Assembly: GCF_007828035.1 (NCBI RefSeq)
Contig: NZ_VITV01000003.1
Span: 186,001-250,000 of the forward strand
Direction of reading: 5' to 3'
Origin: Nitrospirillum amazonense
GTDB taxonomy: Bacteria; Pseudomonadota; Alphaproteobacteria; Azospirillales; Azospirillaceae
Length of the DNA stretch: 64,000 bases
The translations under genes and the position numbers were made by a program. Below the pieces are notes generated by a model. That model had not been told where the DNA came from. It ran no database searches and was given only the letters and a program-made list of their open reading frames with translations. Of the stretch, positions 10,182-19,394 are shown in pieces (positions within the stretch are counted from its first letter, which is position 1; each line of letters starts with the position of its first letter).

Positions 10182-10640
10182 ATGACCCAATCGCTAGCCT
10201 CCGCTGCTGCGGGCGTGCCCAAGGTCGGCATCGGGGTCCTGATCCAGCGTGAGGGCCGCATCCTGCTGGGCCGTCGGCGCAACAGCCATGGCGACGGCAG
10301 CTATTCCTGGTGCGGCGGCCACCTGGAATATGGCGAGACCTTCGAGGAATGCGCCATTCGCGAGGTGAAGGAGGAATGCGGCTTGGTGGTGCGGCGCCTC
10401 CGCTTCCTCTGCCTGCACAACATCCTGGCCTACGACAAGCACTACGTGGACATCCAGTTCATCGCCGAGGAGGTGGAACCGGGCGAGCCCCAGGTGCTGG
10501 AACCGCACAAGATTGCGGATTGGGGCTGGTACGGCTTTGACGCTCTACCCCGGCCGCTGTTCCGCCCGGTGGAACTGGCCTTGGACGCCTGGGCCGCCCA
10601 GCGCAGCTACACGCCCCTGGCGGCGCCCTTGGCGCGCTAG
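10182..10640 (+). CDS. NUDIX hydrolase
   Basis: 152 residues with a complete NUDIX box: GHLEYGETFEECAIREVKEE plus CGL, the Mg2+-binding helix-loop-helix. The surrounding sequence (WCGGHLEYGE, then VDIQFIAEEVEPGEPQVLEP) resembles MutT/NUDT15-type enzymes that clean up nucleoside triphosphates, so hydrolysis of oxidised or non-canonical NTPs is likely; the exact substrate is not predictable. The ATG at 10182 follows a GGAG site; the upstream extension to 10098 overlaps the divergent YedK gene's 5' region. Confidence 0.92.
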   Translation: MTQSLASAAAGVPKVGIGVLIQREGRILLGRRRNSHGDGSYSWCGGHLEYGETFEECAIREVKEECGLVVRRLRFLCLHNILAYDKHYVDIQFIAEEVEPGEPQVLEPHKIADWGWYGFDALPRPLFRPVELALDAWAAQRSYTPLAAPLAR

Positions 10641-10904
10641 GTCGTTCGGCGCGACCAATCTGTGACCCACGACCTATTGCCAAAGAACGTCTTTGGCGAC
10701 GCTGCGCGCGCCATATAAAGTTTTTGTTACATTTTGTTGGCAGTTGCGAGTCGAGGTGGCGCGGGGTCGCCTGACCGACATCGCCGGTATTTCCGGGGCA
10801 ATAGGGGGAATAGCGCGCGTCCGGCCGTCATCGCGGCCGGCGACGCCCGAGATTTGCCTGATCGCCGCAGGAGGCGATTGGGGCCAGGGAGGAAGAACGT
10901 ACAA

Positions 10905-11672
10905 ATGAACGGCTTCGACAGTGCCATCCAGGAATTCCTGACCACCCACGCCTTCACCTCGGACGTGGTGAACCACGCAATCCGCACCATCGCCGACTTC
11001 TCGATGTTCAAGGGCCTTTTCCCGGTGGCCATCCTTTGGTGGATCTGGTTCCGGGGGGGGCGGCGCGGGCTGTGGGAAAAGGAAATGGTGATCGCCACCT
11101 TCGTCAGCGGCTTGCTGGCCCTGGGCGTTGGGCGCCTGCTGGCTCACTTCCTGCCTTTCCGGGAGCGCCCGATCTACGACCCCGCCGTGCCCTTCCACTT
11201 TCCCTTGAGCGGCACCAGCGAAGCCATCCTGCGAACCTGGAGTTCATTTCCCAGCGATCACGCCATGCTGTGGATGGCGGTTTCCACCGGCATCTTCCTG
11301 GTTTGGCGCCGGATCGGTGTGCTGGCCATGGCCTACACCGCCATCTTCGTCTGCACGGTGCGGGTTTATCTGGGGCTGCACTACCCCACGGACGTGCTGG
11401 GTGGCGCCATCATCGGCGTGCTGATCACCCTGGTCATGACCCGCGACGCCGTCCGGCCGCTGTACACCACCCCTATCCTGCGGGTCATGATGCGCTTTCC
11501 CGCCCCCTGTTATACCCTGGCATTCCTGTTTTGTTTCGAGTTGGTCACCCAGTTCGACGAGATCCGCATGATCGGCCAGTCCGTGCACAAGGTGCTGGAG
11601 GCCCATCACGGCGACGCCGATCCGTCCCCGTATGCGCTGGGGCCCGTGGAAACCGCGGCCCGGCCCAACTGA
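10905..11672 (+). CDS. PAP2-superfamily membrane phosphatase
   Basis: 255 residues with six hydrophobic segments and the three PAP2 (type 2 phosphatidic acid phosphatase) signatures in order: FRERPIYD, SFPSDHAM and RVYLGLHYPTDVLGG, containing the catalytic His residues. Members dephosphorylate lipid phosphates such as undecaprenyl pyrophosphate or phosphatidic acid in the inner membrane. The start is set by a GGAGGAAG ribosome-binding site before ATG 10905; an open extension upstream to 10734 has atypical composition. About 260 bp of sequence before it carry a short CCAAAG/CTTTGG hairpin at 10680-10696 but no gene I can support. Confidence 0.9.
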   Translation: MNGFDSAIQEFLTTHAFTSDVVNHAIRTIADFSMFKGLFPVAILWWIWFRGGRRGLWEKEMVIATFVSGLLALGVGRLLAHFLPFRERPIYDPAVPFHFPLSGTSEAILRTWSSFPSDHAMLWMAVSTGIFLVWRRIGVLAMAYTAIFVCTVRVYLGLHYPTDVLGGAIIGVLITLVMTRDAVRPLYTTPILRVMMRFPAPCYTLAFLFCFELVTQFDEIRMIGQSVHKVLEAHHGDADPSPYALGPVETAARPN

Positions 11673-11814
11673 GGCGTCGGCGCTGCTGCGCGGTCCCGTC
11701 CCCGCGCCACTTTGGAGATAGCCCGCCCGTCACAATTCCATGGCCGTTTCGCAGCCTGTATAAATAACTTTCGTTGTAGATCAGTGCCCACAATTGTCTA
11801 GGAGACCGTGGACC

Positions 11815-12072
11815 ATGTCCGATCTTCATGACGGTCGCGGGGGTGGTCCCACAGCAACGATAGGGAGCACCTCCCCCAAGAACCGATCGGCACATCCGTG
11901 CATGGCGGCTGATATCGCCTTGACACGGGCAGCGGAAATGCTTCTGGGCATCCGCGGCACCCGGGCGTATGCCGACGCCACTCCTGAGGAACGGCTGGAA
12001 CTTGAGTCCTATGTTCTGGAGCTGGTCGACGGACGGCCCGTGAACCACCCCGCGCGGGCGCATCTCGGTTGA
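11815..12072 (+). CDS. Hypothetical protein (85 aa) upstream of PilZ protein
   Basis: Small protein of 85 residues beginning MSDLHDGRGG, glycine-rich at the N-terminus, with a helical C-terminal half (RAAEMLLGIRGTRAYADATPEERLELES...). No family is recognised. ATG at 11815 is preceded by AGGAGA at good spacing. Its stop codon overlaps a TTG start of the next short frame, which in turn overlaps the PilZ gene, so the three may be one operon. Confidence 0.6.
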   Translation: MSDLHDGRGGGPTATIGSTSPKNRSAHPCMAADIALTRAAEMLLGIRGTRAYADATPEERLELESYVLELVDGRPVNHPARAHLG

Positions 12073-12293
12073 CCTTGGCGCTCAATCCCAATCACCCCGC
12101 TCATTCCGCAACAGCAACGGCCCAGGCGCTGAACCAAAAGATGCGCGCCGTGCAAGAACCTCGCGGGAAAGGCATTCCGCCCGGGCATTTGTATCGCGAC
12201 GCCTTTGGCGGCACACTTCAGCCACGGTATGGCTTACGCTACCCTATTTTCGGGAAACCGTCGGCCCGCCTGACTTTGCAGGGGAGGGGTTAA
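12069..12293 (+). CDS. Possible small hypothetical protein (74 aa)
   Basis: Open frame of 74 residues beginning at a TTG that overlaps the previous stop (TTGA) and ending in TAATG shared with the PilZ gene start. The exact fit between two genes is the main support. The product is unstructured-looking and rich in Pro, Ala and Gly; no homology is recognised, and its codon use is less biased than its neighbours, so it may be chance. Confidence 0.35.
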   Translation: MTLALNPNHPAHSATATAQALNQKMRAVQEPRGKGIPPGHLYRDAFGGTLQPRYGLRYPIFGKPSARLTLQGRG

Positions 12294-12670
12294 TGGCCTG
12301 GGGCGGTATCAGACGCGTGCTGTCCAATCTGGTTCGGCCCAGCAACCGCCGGACCTACGACCGCCTGTCCGTTGACAGCCAGGTGCAGTTGAGTTGCGGT
12401 GACGTCCTTGTATCTTGCCGTATCGCCGATGTTTCCGCCGGCGGTGCCTTTCTTGTCCCAGACCCTGACCTGCCCATCGGAACGGAGGGGGTGTTGCGCC
12501 TGCCGGGCGCGCCTGTGGCCGCCGCCGTCCGCATCGTGCGCCGCACCGAAAACGGCGTGGGCATCGAGTTCCTGCGCGACGGCGTGGGCGCCATCGTCGC
12601 CGGCTGGGTTCGCGCCGTCAGCGGCACGGGTTCGGCGGCCCGGGATGATGCCGCGCACACCCCCACTTGA
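12293..12670 (+). CDS. PilZ-domain protein (c-di-GMP binding)
   Basis: 125 residues with the two PilZ ligand motifs: the arginine-rich NRRTYDRL around residue 18 and ADVSAGGAFLV around residue 45. These bind cyclic di-GMP. No other domain is present, so it probably acts as a stand-alone adaptor on motility, polysaccharide or surface functions. GGGGAGGGG gives a strong ribosome-binding site at ATG 12293. An EAL phosphodiesterase gene lies convergently 65 bp downstream, giving a small c-di-GMP neighbourhood. Confidence 0.85.
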   Translation: MAWGGIRRVLSNLVRPSNRRTYDRLSVDSQVQLSCGDVLVSCRIADVSAGGAFLVPDPDLPIGTEGVLRLPGAPVAAAVRIVRRTENGVGIEFLRDGVGAIVAGWVRAVSGTGSAARDDAAHTPT

Positions 12671-12734
12671 GGGGCCTTGGCCCCGATTTGGCCCCGAACT
12701 ATGACAGTGATCGCCGGTGGCGCGGCTGCGGCGC

Positions 12735-14129
12735 CTACAGCCCGCAGAACAGCTCGAATTCCTTGACGGGCAGGGGGCGGGCGAACAGATAGCCCTGGCC
12801 TTCCTCCACACCCATCCCGCGCAGCAGGCTGCGCTCCCCTTCCGTCTCCACGCCCTCCGCGACCACCTTCAGGCCCATGGCCTTGGCCATGGCCACGATG
12901 GCCTGGACGATATGGCGGGTGCCGCTGTCCTGTTCCATGTCCTGCACGAACTTGCGGTCGACCTTCAAACAATCCAGCGGCAACTCGCGCAGGTAGGACA
13001 GCGAGGAATAACCGGTGCCGAAATCATCCAGCGCCAGGGCCACGCCGCAATCGGCGATCCACGCCATCTGGCGCAGGGCCCCCTCCAGATCCTCCGGCAG
13101 CACTGATTCGGTGATTTCCAGCTGCAGCAGGTGGGGCGGGATGCCGGTTTCCCGCAGCAACACGTCGATCAGCGCAGGCAGGTGGCCCCAGCGGAACTGA
13201 CGTTCCGAGACGTTGACGGCGATCTGCAGCGGCTGGCGGCCGGCCTCTATCCAGGTCTGGATCTGCCGGCAGGCGGCGCGCAGGGCCCATTCGCCGATGG
13301 GGACCATCAGGCCCGTCTCCTCGGCGATGGGAATGAATTCCATGGGATAGATCAGGCCGCGGGTGGGATGGCGCCAGCGGATCAGCGCCTCCCCCCCAAT
13401 GGGGGTGCCGTCGGCGATGGCCACCTTGGGCTGGTAATGCAGGACGAAGGCCTCATCCAGGATGGCCTGGCGCAGCTCCGTCTCCGTGATCAGCTGGTGG
13501 CGCAGCCGCTCCCGCATCTGTTCGGTATAGTGCAGGTAATGGGCGGAGCCGGACTTCGCCACCTCACCCTGGGCGATGGCCGCGTTCCGCAGCAGCGCCT
13601 GGCCGCTGGTGCCGTCGTCGGGCGACACCGCCACGCCGATCTTGGCCACCATGTACAGGAGCCGCCCCTCCACCAGGATGGGCTCCCCAATGCGGGCGGC
13701 CAGGGCGGAGGCGGTGAACAGCGCCTTGCTGGCATGGCTGAGGTTGGGCAGGAACAGGGCGAACTGTGCCCGGGCGATTCGGCAGACGGCGTCAGCGCTG
13801 CCGCACAGGCCCAGGACCCGCTCGGCCATGACCGCCATGGACGCGTCCAGCGCCTGCTGGCCCAGCAGCTTGTACAGCTCCGCCATGCGGGAGATCTCGA
13901 TGACCAGCACTGCGCAGGGGCCGCTGTGGCTGGCCAAATGATCATCGATACGGCGGGTGAAGACGGAAATATCCTGCATGGCACCGGCACCGGGAGGTGC
14001 AGCGTCGGTTCTGGCGACGACGGTCAGGCAGGCATCGGTCACGATCAGGGCTAGGCCGGCTTGTTCTCGATTGGGTTTGACCTTAGACCATTTTCTGTCC
14101 CGACCGCATGAGGAAACTGCGCCATCCAT
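12735..14129 (-). CDS. EAL-domain c-di-GMP phosphodiesterase with degenerate GGDEF domain
   Basis: About 464 residues. Residues ~60-200 form a GGDEF-like fold, but where GGDEF should be the sequence reads ARAQFALFLP, so it cannot make c-di-GMP. Residues ~215-455 form an EAL domain with all catalytic motifs intact: GGEALIRWRHP, NVSERQF, LEITES, DDFGTGYSSL, LKVDRKFV and EGVET. The protein should therefore degrade c-di-GMP, with the dead GGDEF domain as a possible regulatory module. No transmembrane segment. The start is uncertain: ATG 14129 has no clear ribosome-binding site, and internal ATG 13979 is an alternative. Convergent with the PilZ gene. Confidence 0.9.
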   Translation of the reverse strand: MDGAVSSCGRDRKWSKVKPNREQAGLALIVTDACLTVVARTDAAPPGAGAMQDISVFTRRIDDHLASHSGPCAVLVIEISRMAELYKLLGQQALDASMAVMAERVLGLCGSADAVCRIARAQFALFLPNLSHASKALFTASALAARIGEPILVEGRLLYMVAKIGVAVSPDDGTSGQALLRNAAIAQGEVAKSGSAHYLHYTEQMRERLRHQLITETELRQAILDEAFVLHYQPKVAIADGTPIGGEALIRWRHPTRGLIYPMEFIPIAEETGLMVPIGEWALRAACRQIQTWIEAGRQPLQIAVNVSERQFRWGHLPALIDVLLRETGIPPHLLQLEITESVLPEDLEGALRQMAWIADCGVALALDDFGTGYSSLSYLRELPLDCLKVDRKFVQDMEQDSGTRHIVQAIVAMAKAMGLKVVAEGVETEGERSLLRGMGVEEGQGYLFARPLPVKEFELFCGL

Positions 14130-14271
14130 GCAATATTCGAAAAATACGATGGAATCTGACGGTATCCGGGCAGCTCTGGCCTGAAGCGCCGGTTACAGGG
14201 GTAGGGCGGTTACAGGAGTAGGCCTGCCAGGCCTAGGCTTTCCCGCTCAATGATTATGGGAGGCAAATGCC

Positions 14272-15084
14272 TTGAGTTTTGCCCTGTCCAAGATCTTCTG
14301 GGCGCTGACGGCGCCCGGCAACCTATTGCTTTTGTTTTTGTTGGTTGGCCTTTTTGCAACCGGCGGCTTCAGGGCGCGCCGGTCCCTGCTCTGCGCCCGG
14401 TCCGCGGCCGTGGGGCTGGCCATCATCGCCGTGCTGCCCGTCGGGGCGTGGAGCATGCGCACGCTGGAGCAGCGCTTTCCGGCGCCTGCGGGCTTGCCCG
14501 CCCATGTCGACGGCATCATCGTCCTGGGCGGGTCCGTCGACCAGGTGGCGACGGCCGAGACGGGCCAGCCCGAGGTGAACGCCGCGGCGGAGCGGCTGAT
14601 GGTGATCCCCGACCTGGCCCGCCGCTATCCCGACGCCCGCATCATCTTCTCCGGCGGTTCTGGGGAACTGCGCGATCCCGATGAGAAGGAGGCGCCGGTG
14701 GCCCGCGCCGCCCTGGAAGAGATCGGTATGGACATCACCCGCGTGACCTTCGAGGGGGAGTCGCGCAACACCTGGGAAAACGCGCTGTTCAGCCGTGACC
14801 TGATGCATCCGCAGCCCGGTCAGACCTGGCTACTGGTGACATCGGCCTTCCATATGCCGCGCTCGGTGGGCATCTTCCGCCATGTCGGCTGGCCGGTGGT
14901 GGCCTACCCGGTGGACATCCGGGCGCCCAAGACCCTGCTGTACCGGCCGGACTTCGATCTGCTGCGCGGGCTGGAACTGCTGTCGCAGTCGGTGCACGAA
15001 TACATCGGACTGCTGGCCTACCGACTGCTGGGCCGTACCGACAGCCTGTTCCCGGCGCCGGACGGCGCCACCAAAACGCCCTGA
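14272..15084 (+). CDS. YdcF/ElyC (DUF218) family envelope protein
   Basis: 270 residues: two N-terminal transmembrane helices (about 14-32 and 43-60), then the DUF218 domain with HVDGIIVLGGSVD, IIFSGGSGE, EGESRNTWENA and LLVTSAFHMPRSVGIF motifs. ElyC/SanA relatives affect envelope integrity and the supply of the undecaprenyl carrier. The TTG at 14272 is chosen because GGGAGG precedes it and the ATG four bases upstream leads to an immediate stop. Followed closely by three cell-wall genes on the same strand. Confidence 0.87.
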   Translation: MSFALSKIFWALTAPGNLLLLFLLVGLFATGGFRARRSLLCARSAAVGLAIIAVLPVGAWSMRTLEQRFPAPAGLPAHVDGIIVLGGSVDQVATAETGQPEVNAAAERLMVIPDLARRYPDARIIFSGGSGELRDPDEKEAPVARAALEEIGMDITRVTFEGESRNTWENALFSRDLMHPQPGQTWLLVTSAFHMPRSVGIFRHVGWPVVAYPVDIRAPKTLLYRPDFDLLRGLELLSQSVHEYIGLLAYRLLGRTDSLFPAPDGATKTP

Positions 15085-15135
15085 TTTCATTTCTAGTTTT
15101 CGACCACCTTTCCCGCTTGCCCGAGGATTTCGCCT

Positions 15136-16245
15136 GTGACCCGCTTTCCCGCCAGCCGCCCCCTCCTGTCCCGCAGCGCCGGCATCGGCCTGCTGTCGGC
15201 GCTGTTGCTGACAGGGTGCGCCGGCGGGCCGCCGGCGGCGGCGAACGCCCAGCAGCCACCGGCACCCCCGCCCGCGCCGGCGCAACCCCCGGCCCCCCCG
15301 GCGCCCGCCCCCACCGTCATCACGCCGGAACAGCAGGCGGACTTCGCGCGCTGGCTGGACGGCGTGCGGCAGGAAGCGCAGGCCCAGGGCATCTCCAAGG
15401 CCACCCTGGACCTCGCGCTGGCCAATGTGCAGGAACTGCCGCGCGTCATCGACCTGGACCGCAAGCAGCCGGAAGGCACGGTCACCTTCGCCACCTACGC
15501 CGACCGCGTCCTGACCAAGGACCGCATCCAGCGCGGGCGGGACATGATGCGCCAGAACGCGGCCCTGCTGGCCCAGGTCAGCGCCAAGTATCATGTGCAG
15601 CCGCAGTATATCGTCGCGCTGTGGGGGCTGGAGACCAATTATGGCCGTGTCACCGGCGGTTTCCGCATCATCGACGCCCTGGCGACCCTGGCCCATGATG
15701 GCCGCCGCCCGGCTTATTTCCGCAAGGAGCTGATCCAGGCCCTGCGCATCGTGGAGGAGGACAAGGTCGACCCCGCCACGATGAAGGGGTCGTGGGCCGG
15801 CGCCATGGGCCAGGTGCAGTTCATGCCCAGCGCCTTCTTCAAGTTCGCGCAGGACTTCGACGGCTGCGGCCGGCGCGACATCTGGACCAGGACACCGGAC
15901 GTGCTGGCCTCGGCCGCCAACTACCTGTCCACCGTGGGCTGGGACGCCGGCACCACCTGGGGCCGTGAGGTGAAGCTGCCCGCGAAAGGCCTGGACGCGG
16001 CTGCGGCCGCCGGCCTGGACAAGAAGCGCACGCTGACGGAATGGGCCAAGGCCGGGGTGCGATCCCTGGACGGCAAGCCACTGCCGGCCCGCGCGCTGTC
16101 GGCCTCGCTGGTCATTCCTGACGGGCCGGACGGTCGCGCCTTCCTGGTCTATGACAACTATCGCACCATCATGAACTGGAACCGGTCCACTTATTTCGCG
16201 ACCACCGTTGGTTTGCTGGCCGATCAACTTGGCGCGGCGCCGTGA
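15136..16245 (+). CDS. Lytic murein transglycosylase, MltB type lipoprotein
   Basis: 369 residues starting at GTG 15136 (GAGGA upstream). A lipoprotein signal peptide ends in LLLTGC with Cys28 as the lipidated residue, followed by a Pro/Ala linker (29-60). The catalytic domain is MltB/GH103-like: VALWGLETNYGRVTGGF carries the catalytic Glu, and MKGSWAGAMGQVQFMPSAF is a signature motif. It cleaves peptidoglycan glycan strands to form 1,6-anhydro ends. It sits just upstream of rlpA and a D,D-carboxypeptidase gene, a peptidoglycan-remodelling set. Confidence 0.93.
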   Translation: MTRFPASRPLLSRSAGIGLLSALLLTGCAGGPPAAANAQQPPAPPPAPAQPPAPPAPAPTVITPEQQADFARWLDGVRQEAQAQGISKATLDLALANVQELPRVIDLDRKQPEGTVTFATYADRVLTKDRIQRGRDMMRQNAALLAQVSAKYHVQPQYIVALWGLETNYGRVTGGFRIIDALATLAHDGRRPAYFRKELIQALRIVEEDKVDPATMKGSWAGAMGQVQFMPSAFFKFAQDFDGCGRRDIWTRTPDVLASAANYLSTVGWDAGTTWGREVKLPAKGLDAAAAAGLDKKRTLTEWAKAGVRSLDGKPLPARALSASLVIPDGPDGRAFLVYDNYRTIMNWNRSTYFATTVGLLADQLGAAP

Positions 16246-16288
16246 GATGTTGTAGGGTGCAGCCACAATCCATAGCGGTGTGCAAGTG

Positions 16289-17380
16289 ATGAGCCGGGCA
16301 AATCTGGTGAGGCGGACGGCGATGGCCGCCGCCGCCAACGAATCGACGTGGCAGTTCCCCTGGAAAGCGTCCGCCCTGGCTGGGGCGTCGCTGGCGGGGC
16401 TGCTGATGACCGGCTGCGCCCACAAGCAGGAGGCGCCCGGCCCCGCCGCCACCATCAAGACCCAGGCGCCGTCGACCGCCGGCGCGGGCCAGCCCACTTA
16501 CAAGGTGGGCAACCCCTATCAGATCGGCGGCATCTGGTACTATCCGCGCGCCGATTATGATTACGACCAGACCGGCATCGCCAGTTGGTACGGCCCGGGG
16601 TTCCACCAGGAACGCACCGCCAACGGCGAAACCTTCGACCAGAACGAGCTGACGGCGGCCCACCAGACCCTGCCCATGCCCAGCCTGGTGCGGGTGACCA
16701 ACCTGGACAACGGCCGTTCCATCGTTGTGCGCATCAACGACCGCGGCCCCTTCGCCGCCGGCCGCATCATCGACCTGTCCCGTCGTGCCGCCCAGCTGCT
16801 GGGCATGGAGCAGCAGGGAACGGCCAAGGTGCGGGTGCAGATCCTGGCGGATGAAAGCCGCGCCATCGCGGCGGCGGCCATGCAGGCCGGCGGCGGCCAG
16901 GTGGCCCTGAACGCGCCGCCCAGCAGCACGGCACCCGTGCCCACCACCATGGCGGATGGCAGCCCGGTGCCCAAGGCCGCCCCGCGCCCTAGCGTGACGG
17001 TGCAGGGCCAGGCCTTGCCGCCGGCGCAAGGGCCTAATCCGGCCCCGGCGCGGCCCGTCCCGGCTCCCACCACCGTTCCCGGCACGACGGAGCCGGACGG
17101 CCGCTTCCTGCCGGCGCCGGTGGTGCAACAGGTCGCTGTCGGCCCGGGGCCGAAGCGCATCTATGTACAGGCCGGGTCCTTCACCCTGTTCGACAACGCC
17201 AACAAGCTGCGCGCCCGGCTGGCCAGCATCGGCCCGTCCTTCCTGGCGCCCAGCATGGTCAATGGCACGCAGTTCTTCCGCGTCCGCGTCGGCCCGCTGG
17301 ACACGCCCGAACAGGCCGACCAGGTGCTGGACCAGGTGGTGGCCGCCGGCAACAACGGCGCCCGGGTGATCGTCGAGTAA
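16289..17380 (+). CDS. rlpA: Septal-ring lytic transglycosylase RlpA-like lipoprotein with SPOR domain
   Basis: About 363 residues. The lipobox is LLMTGC (Cys43 from ATG 16289), after an unusually long n-region. The RlpA double-psi beta-barrel follows: GIASWYGPGFHQERTANGE, PSLVRVTNLDNGRSIVVRIN and DRGPFAAGRIIDLSRRAA, with the conserved His and Asp. A Pro/Ala-rich linker (about 205-270) leads to a C-terminal SPOR domain (IYVQAGSFTLFDNANKLRA to the end) that binds denuded peptidoglycan at the septum. Start choice is uncertain: GTG 16280, ATG 16289, or ATG 16321, which has a GAGG site upstream. Confidence 0.93.
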   Translation: MSRANLVRRTAMAAAANESTWQFPWKASALAGASLAGLLMTGCAHKQEAPGPAATIKTQAPSTAGAGQPTYKVGNPYQIGGIWYYPRADYDYDQTGIASWYGPGFHQERTANGETFDQNELTAAHQTLPMPSLVRVTNLDNGRSIVVRINDRGPFAAGRIIDLSRRAAQLLGMEQQGTAKVRVQILADESRAIAAAAMQAGGGQVALNAPPSSTAPVPTTMADGSPVPKAAPRPSVTVQGQALPPAQGPNPAPARPVPAPTTVPGTTEPDGRFLPAPVVQQVAVGPGPKRIYVQAGSFTLFDNANKLRARLASIGPSFLAPSMVNGTQFFRVRVGPLDTPEQADQVLDQVVAAGNNGARVIVE

Positions 17381-17568
17381 GGCGCGGGTTAAGCTTGAAA
17401 TGTCGCCGCCGGCCGCCGCACCCTGTTCACCAGGGTCGCCGCCGGTTGGGACATTTTGGCCATAGGCCGTCTGGAGACTGGCATGGACGGCCATTCATGG
17501 GGCATCAGTGCCCCCGCATGCTTTAAGGCTATTAGAGCTATCGGACACGCAGTCGGGATAGAAGAGAC

Positions 17569-18741
17569 ATGGAACTGAAGGTTTTGGCGTCGCGCGGCGC
17601 GGTTAAGGCCGCCCTGGTTATAGGGCTGCTGGGCGGTCTGTTGAGCAGCGTGGGGCACGCGGCCACCATCGATACCGAGGCGCGCCAGGCCATCCTGATG
17701 GATGCCGACACCGGCACCGTCCTGTTCGCCAAGAACGCCGACCAGCACATGCCGACGTCGTCGATGAGCAAGGTCATGACCATGTACATGGTCTTCGACC
17801 GGCTGAAGAACGGCAAGCTGTCGCTGGAGGATAGTCTGCCGGTCAGCCGCCGCGCCTGGGAACTGGGCGGCGCCAAGACCGAAGGCTCCACCATGTACCT
17901 GCCGCTGGGCGCCAACGTGAAGGTGGAGGATCTGATCCGCGGCGTGCTGGTGCAGTCCGGCAATGACGCCACCATCGTTCTGGCGGAAGGCCTGGGCGGC
18001 ACGGAGGAAGCCTTCTGCCGCAACATGACCAAGCGCGCCCACGACATGGGCATGAAGGACAGCAACTTCACCAACGCTGCCGGCCTGCCGGACGCCAACC
18101 ACTATTCCACCGCGCACGACCTGGCCATCCTGGCCATCCGCACCATCCACGACTTCCCCGAGTACTATCACTATTTCTCGGAGCTGGAGTTCACCTACAA
18201 CAAGATCAAGCAGGGCAACCGCAACCCGCTGCTGTACCGCAACATGGGCGTGGACGGCCTGAAGACCGGCCATACCGAAGCGGGCGGCTACGGCCTGATC
18301 GCCTCGGCCAAGCGCGGCGACCGCCGCCTGGTGCTGGTGATCAACGGCCTGACCAGCATGCAGAGCCGCGCGGATGAACCCGCCCGCATCCTGGAATGGG
18401 GCTTCCACGAGTTCGACGACTATGCCCTATTCAAGGCGGGCGAGACCGTGGACACACTGCCGGTGTCGCTGGGCACCGCCGACACCGTGCCGGTGGTCCT
18501 CCCCGACGCCCTGAAGATCACCCTGACCGCCGAACAGCGCCGTGCCATGAAGGTGGCCGTGGTGACGCAGCTGCCGCTGGCCGCCCCGGTTGCCAAGGGC
18601 GCCACCGTCGCCACCCTGAAGGTGACGGCGCCGGACCTGCAGACCCTGGAGATCCCGTTGCAGGCGGCCAACGATGTGCCGCGCCTGGGCCTGTTCGGCC
18701 GCATGGGCGCCGGCCTGCACCGCATGATCTTCGGCAGCTGA
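17569..18741 (+). CDS. D-alanyl-D-alanine carboxypeptidase (PBP5/6 family)
   Basis: 390 residues with a cleavable signal peptide (to about residue 31). All three penicillin-binding motifs are present: SMSK (Ser65 nucleophile, Lys68), SGN in VQSGNDAT, and KTG in DGLKTGHTEAGG. A C-terminal PBP5-type domain (about 290-375) and an amphipathic C-terminal helix (RMGAGLHRMIFGS) follow, anchoring it to the inner membrane. It trims the terminal D-Ala of peptidoglycan stem peptides. The 188 bp before it hold no gene. Confidence 0.95.
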   Translation: MELKVLASRGAVKAALVIGLLGGLLSSVGHAATIDTEARQAILMDADTGTVLFAKNADQHMPTSSMSKVMTMYMVFDRLKNGKLSLEDSLPVSRRAWELGGAKTEGSTMYLPLGANVKVEDLIRGVLVQSGNDATIVLAEGLGGTEEAFCRNMTKRAHDMGMKDSNFTNAAGLPDANHYSTAHDLAILAIRTIHDFPEYYHYFSELEFTYNKIKQGNRNPLLYRNMGVDGLKTGHTEAGGYGLIASAKRGDRRLVLVINGLTSMQSRADEPARILEWGFHEFDDYALFKAGETVDTLPVSLGTADTVPVVLPDALKITLTAEQRRAMKVAVVTQLPLAAPVAKGATVATLKVTAPDLQTLEIPLQAANDVPRLGLFGRMGAGLHRMIFGS

Positions 18742-18749
18742 GGCGGCTG

Positions 18750-19394
18750 ATGGCGACCGGCCGGTTCATCACCCTTGAGGGCGGGGAGGGGGCGGGCAAG
18801 TCCACCCAGATCCGCCTGCTGGCCCAGGCCCTGGCCAACCGGGGGCTGGAGGTGGTGACCACCCGCGAGCCAGGCGGCGGTTCCGACGGCGCCGCCGCCA
18901 TCCGGGGTCTGCTGGTGGCCGGTGACACGCCTTGGCAGCGCCTGACCGAGGCACTGCTGCATAACGCCGCCCGGCATGAAAATGTCGAGGCGCTGGTGCG
19001 CCCGGCCCTGGCCCGGGGTGCCTGGGTGCTGTGCGACCGCTATGTCGACAGCACCGTGGCCTATCAGGGCTACGCCATGGGCGTGGACCGGCGCGTCCTG
19101 GCCGATCTGCACCGCCTGTCCACCGGCGGCCTTATGCCCGACCTGACCTTGGTGCTGGATCTGCCGGTCGAGGCCGGTCTGGCGCGTGCTGGATCACGGC
19201 CCGGCGCCGAAGACCGGTATGAGCGCATGGGCCGGGCTTTCCATGAACGCCTGCGCCAGGGCTTCCTGGACATCGCCGCCCACGACCCCGGCCGCTGCGC
19301 CGTGATCGACGCCACCGGCGACATCGCCGCCATCCAGGCCCGACTGCTGGCGGTGGTGGAGCAGCGCCTGGGCCCGCTCGGGAGGGCCGCCTGA
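18750..19394 (+). CDS. tmk: Thymidylate kinase
   Basis: 214 residues; phosphorylates dTMP to dTDP. P-loop GGEGAGKST at residues 11-19, the DRY motif in VLCDRYVDSTVAYQG, and TREPGG for dTMP binding. Start at ATG 18750, 8 bp after the carboxypeptidase gene stop. The stop overlaps the start of holB by one base (TGATG), indicating translational coupling. Confidence 0.96.
   Translation: MATGRFITLEGGEGAGKSTQIRLLAQALANRGLEVVTTREPGGGSDGAAAIRGLLVAGDTPWQRLTEALLHNAARHENVEALVRPALARGAWVLCDRYVDSTVAYQGYAMGVDRRVLADLHRLSTGGLMPDLTLVLDLPVEAGLARAGSRPGAEDRYERMGRAFHERLRQGFLDIAAHDPGRCAVIDATGDIAAIQARLLAVVEQRLGPLGRAA

Noticed and set aside
14830-17494. Two long minus-strand frames over the mltB/rlpA genes (14830-16497 and 16169-17494)
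   Set aside because: Low-complexity composition and no recognisable domain. The plus strand carries clear lipoprotein genes with family motifs.
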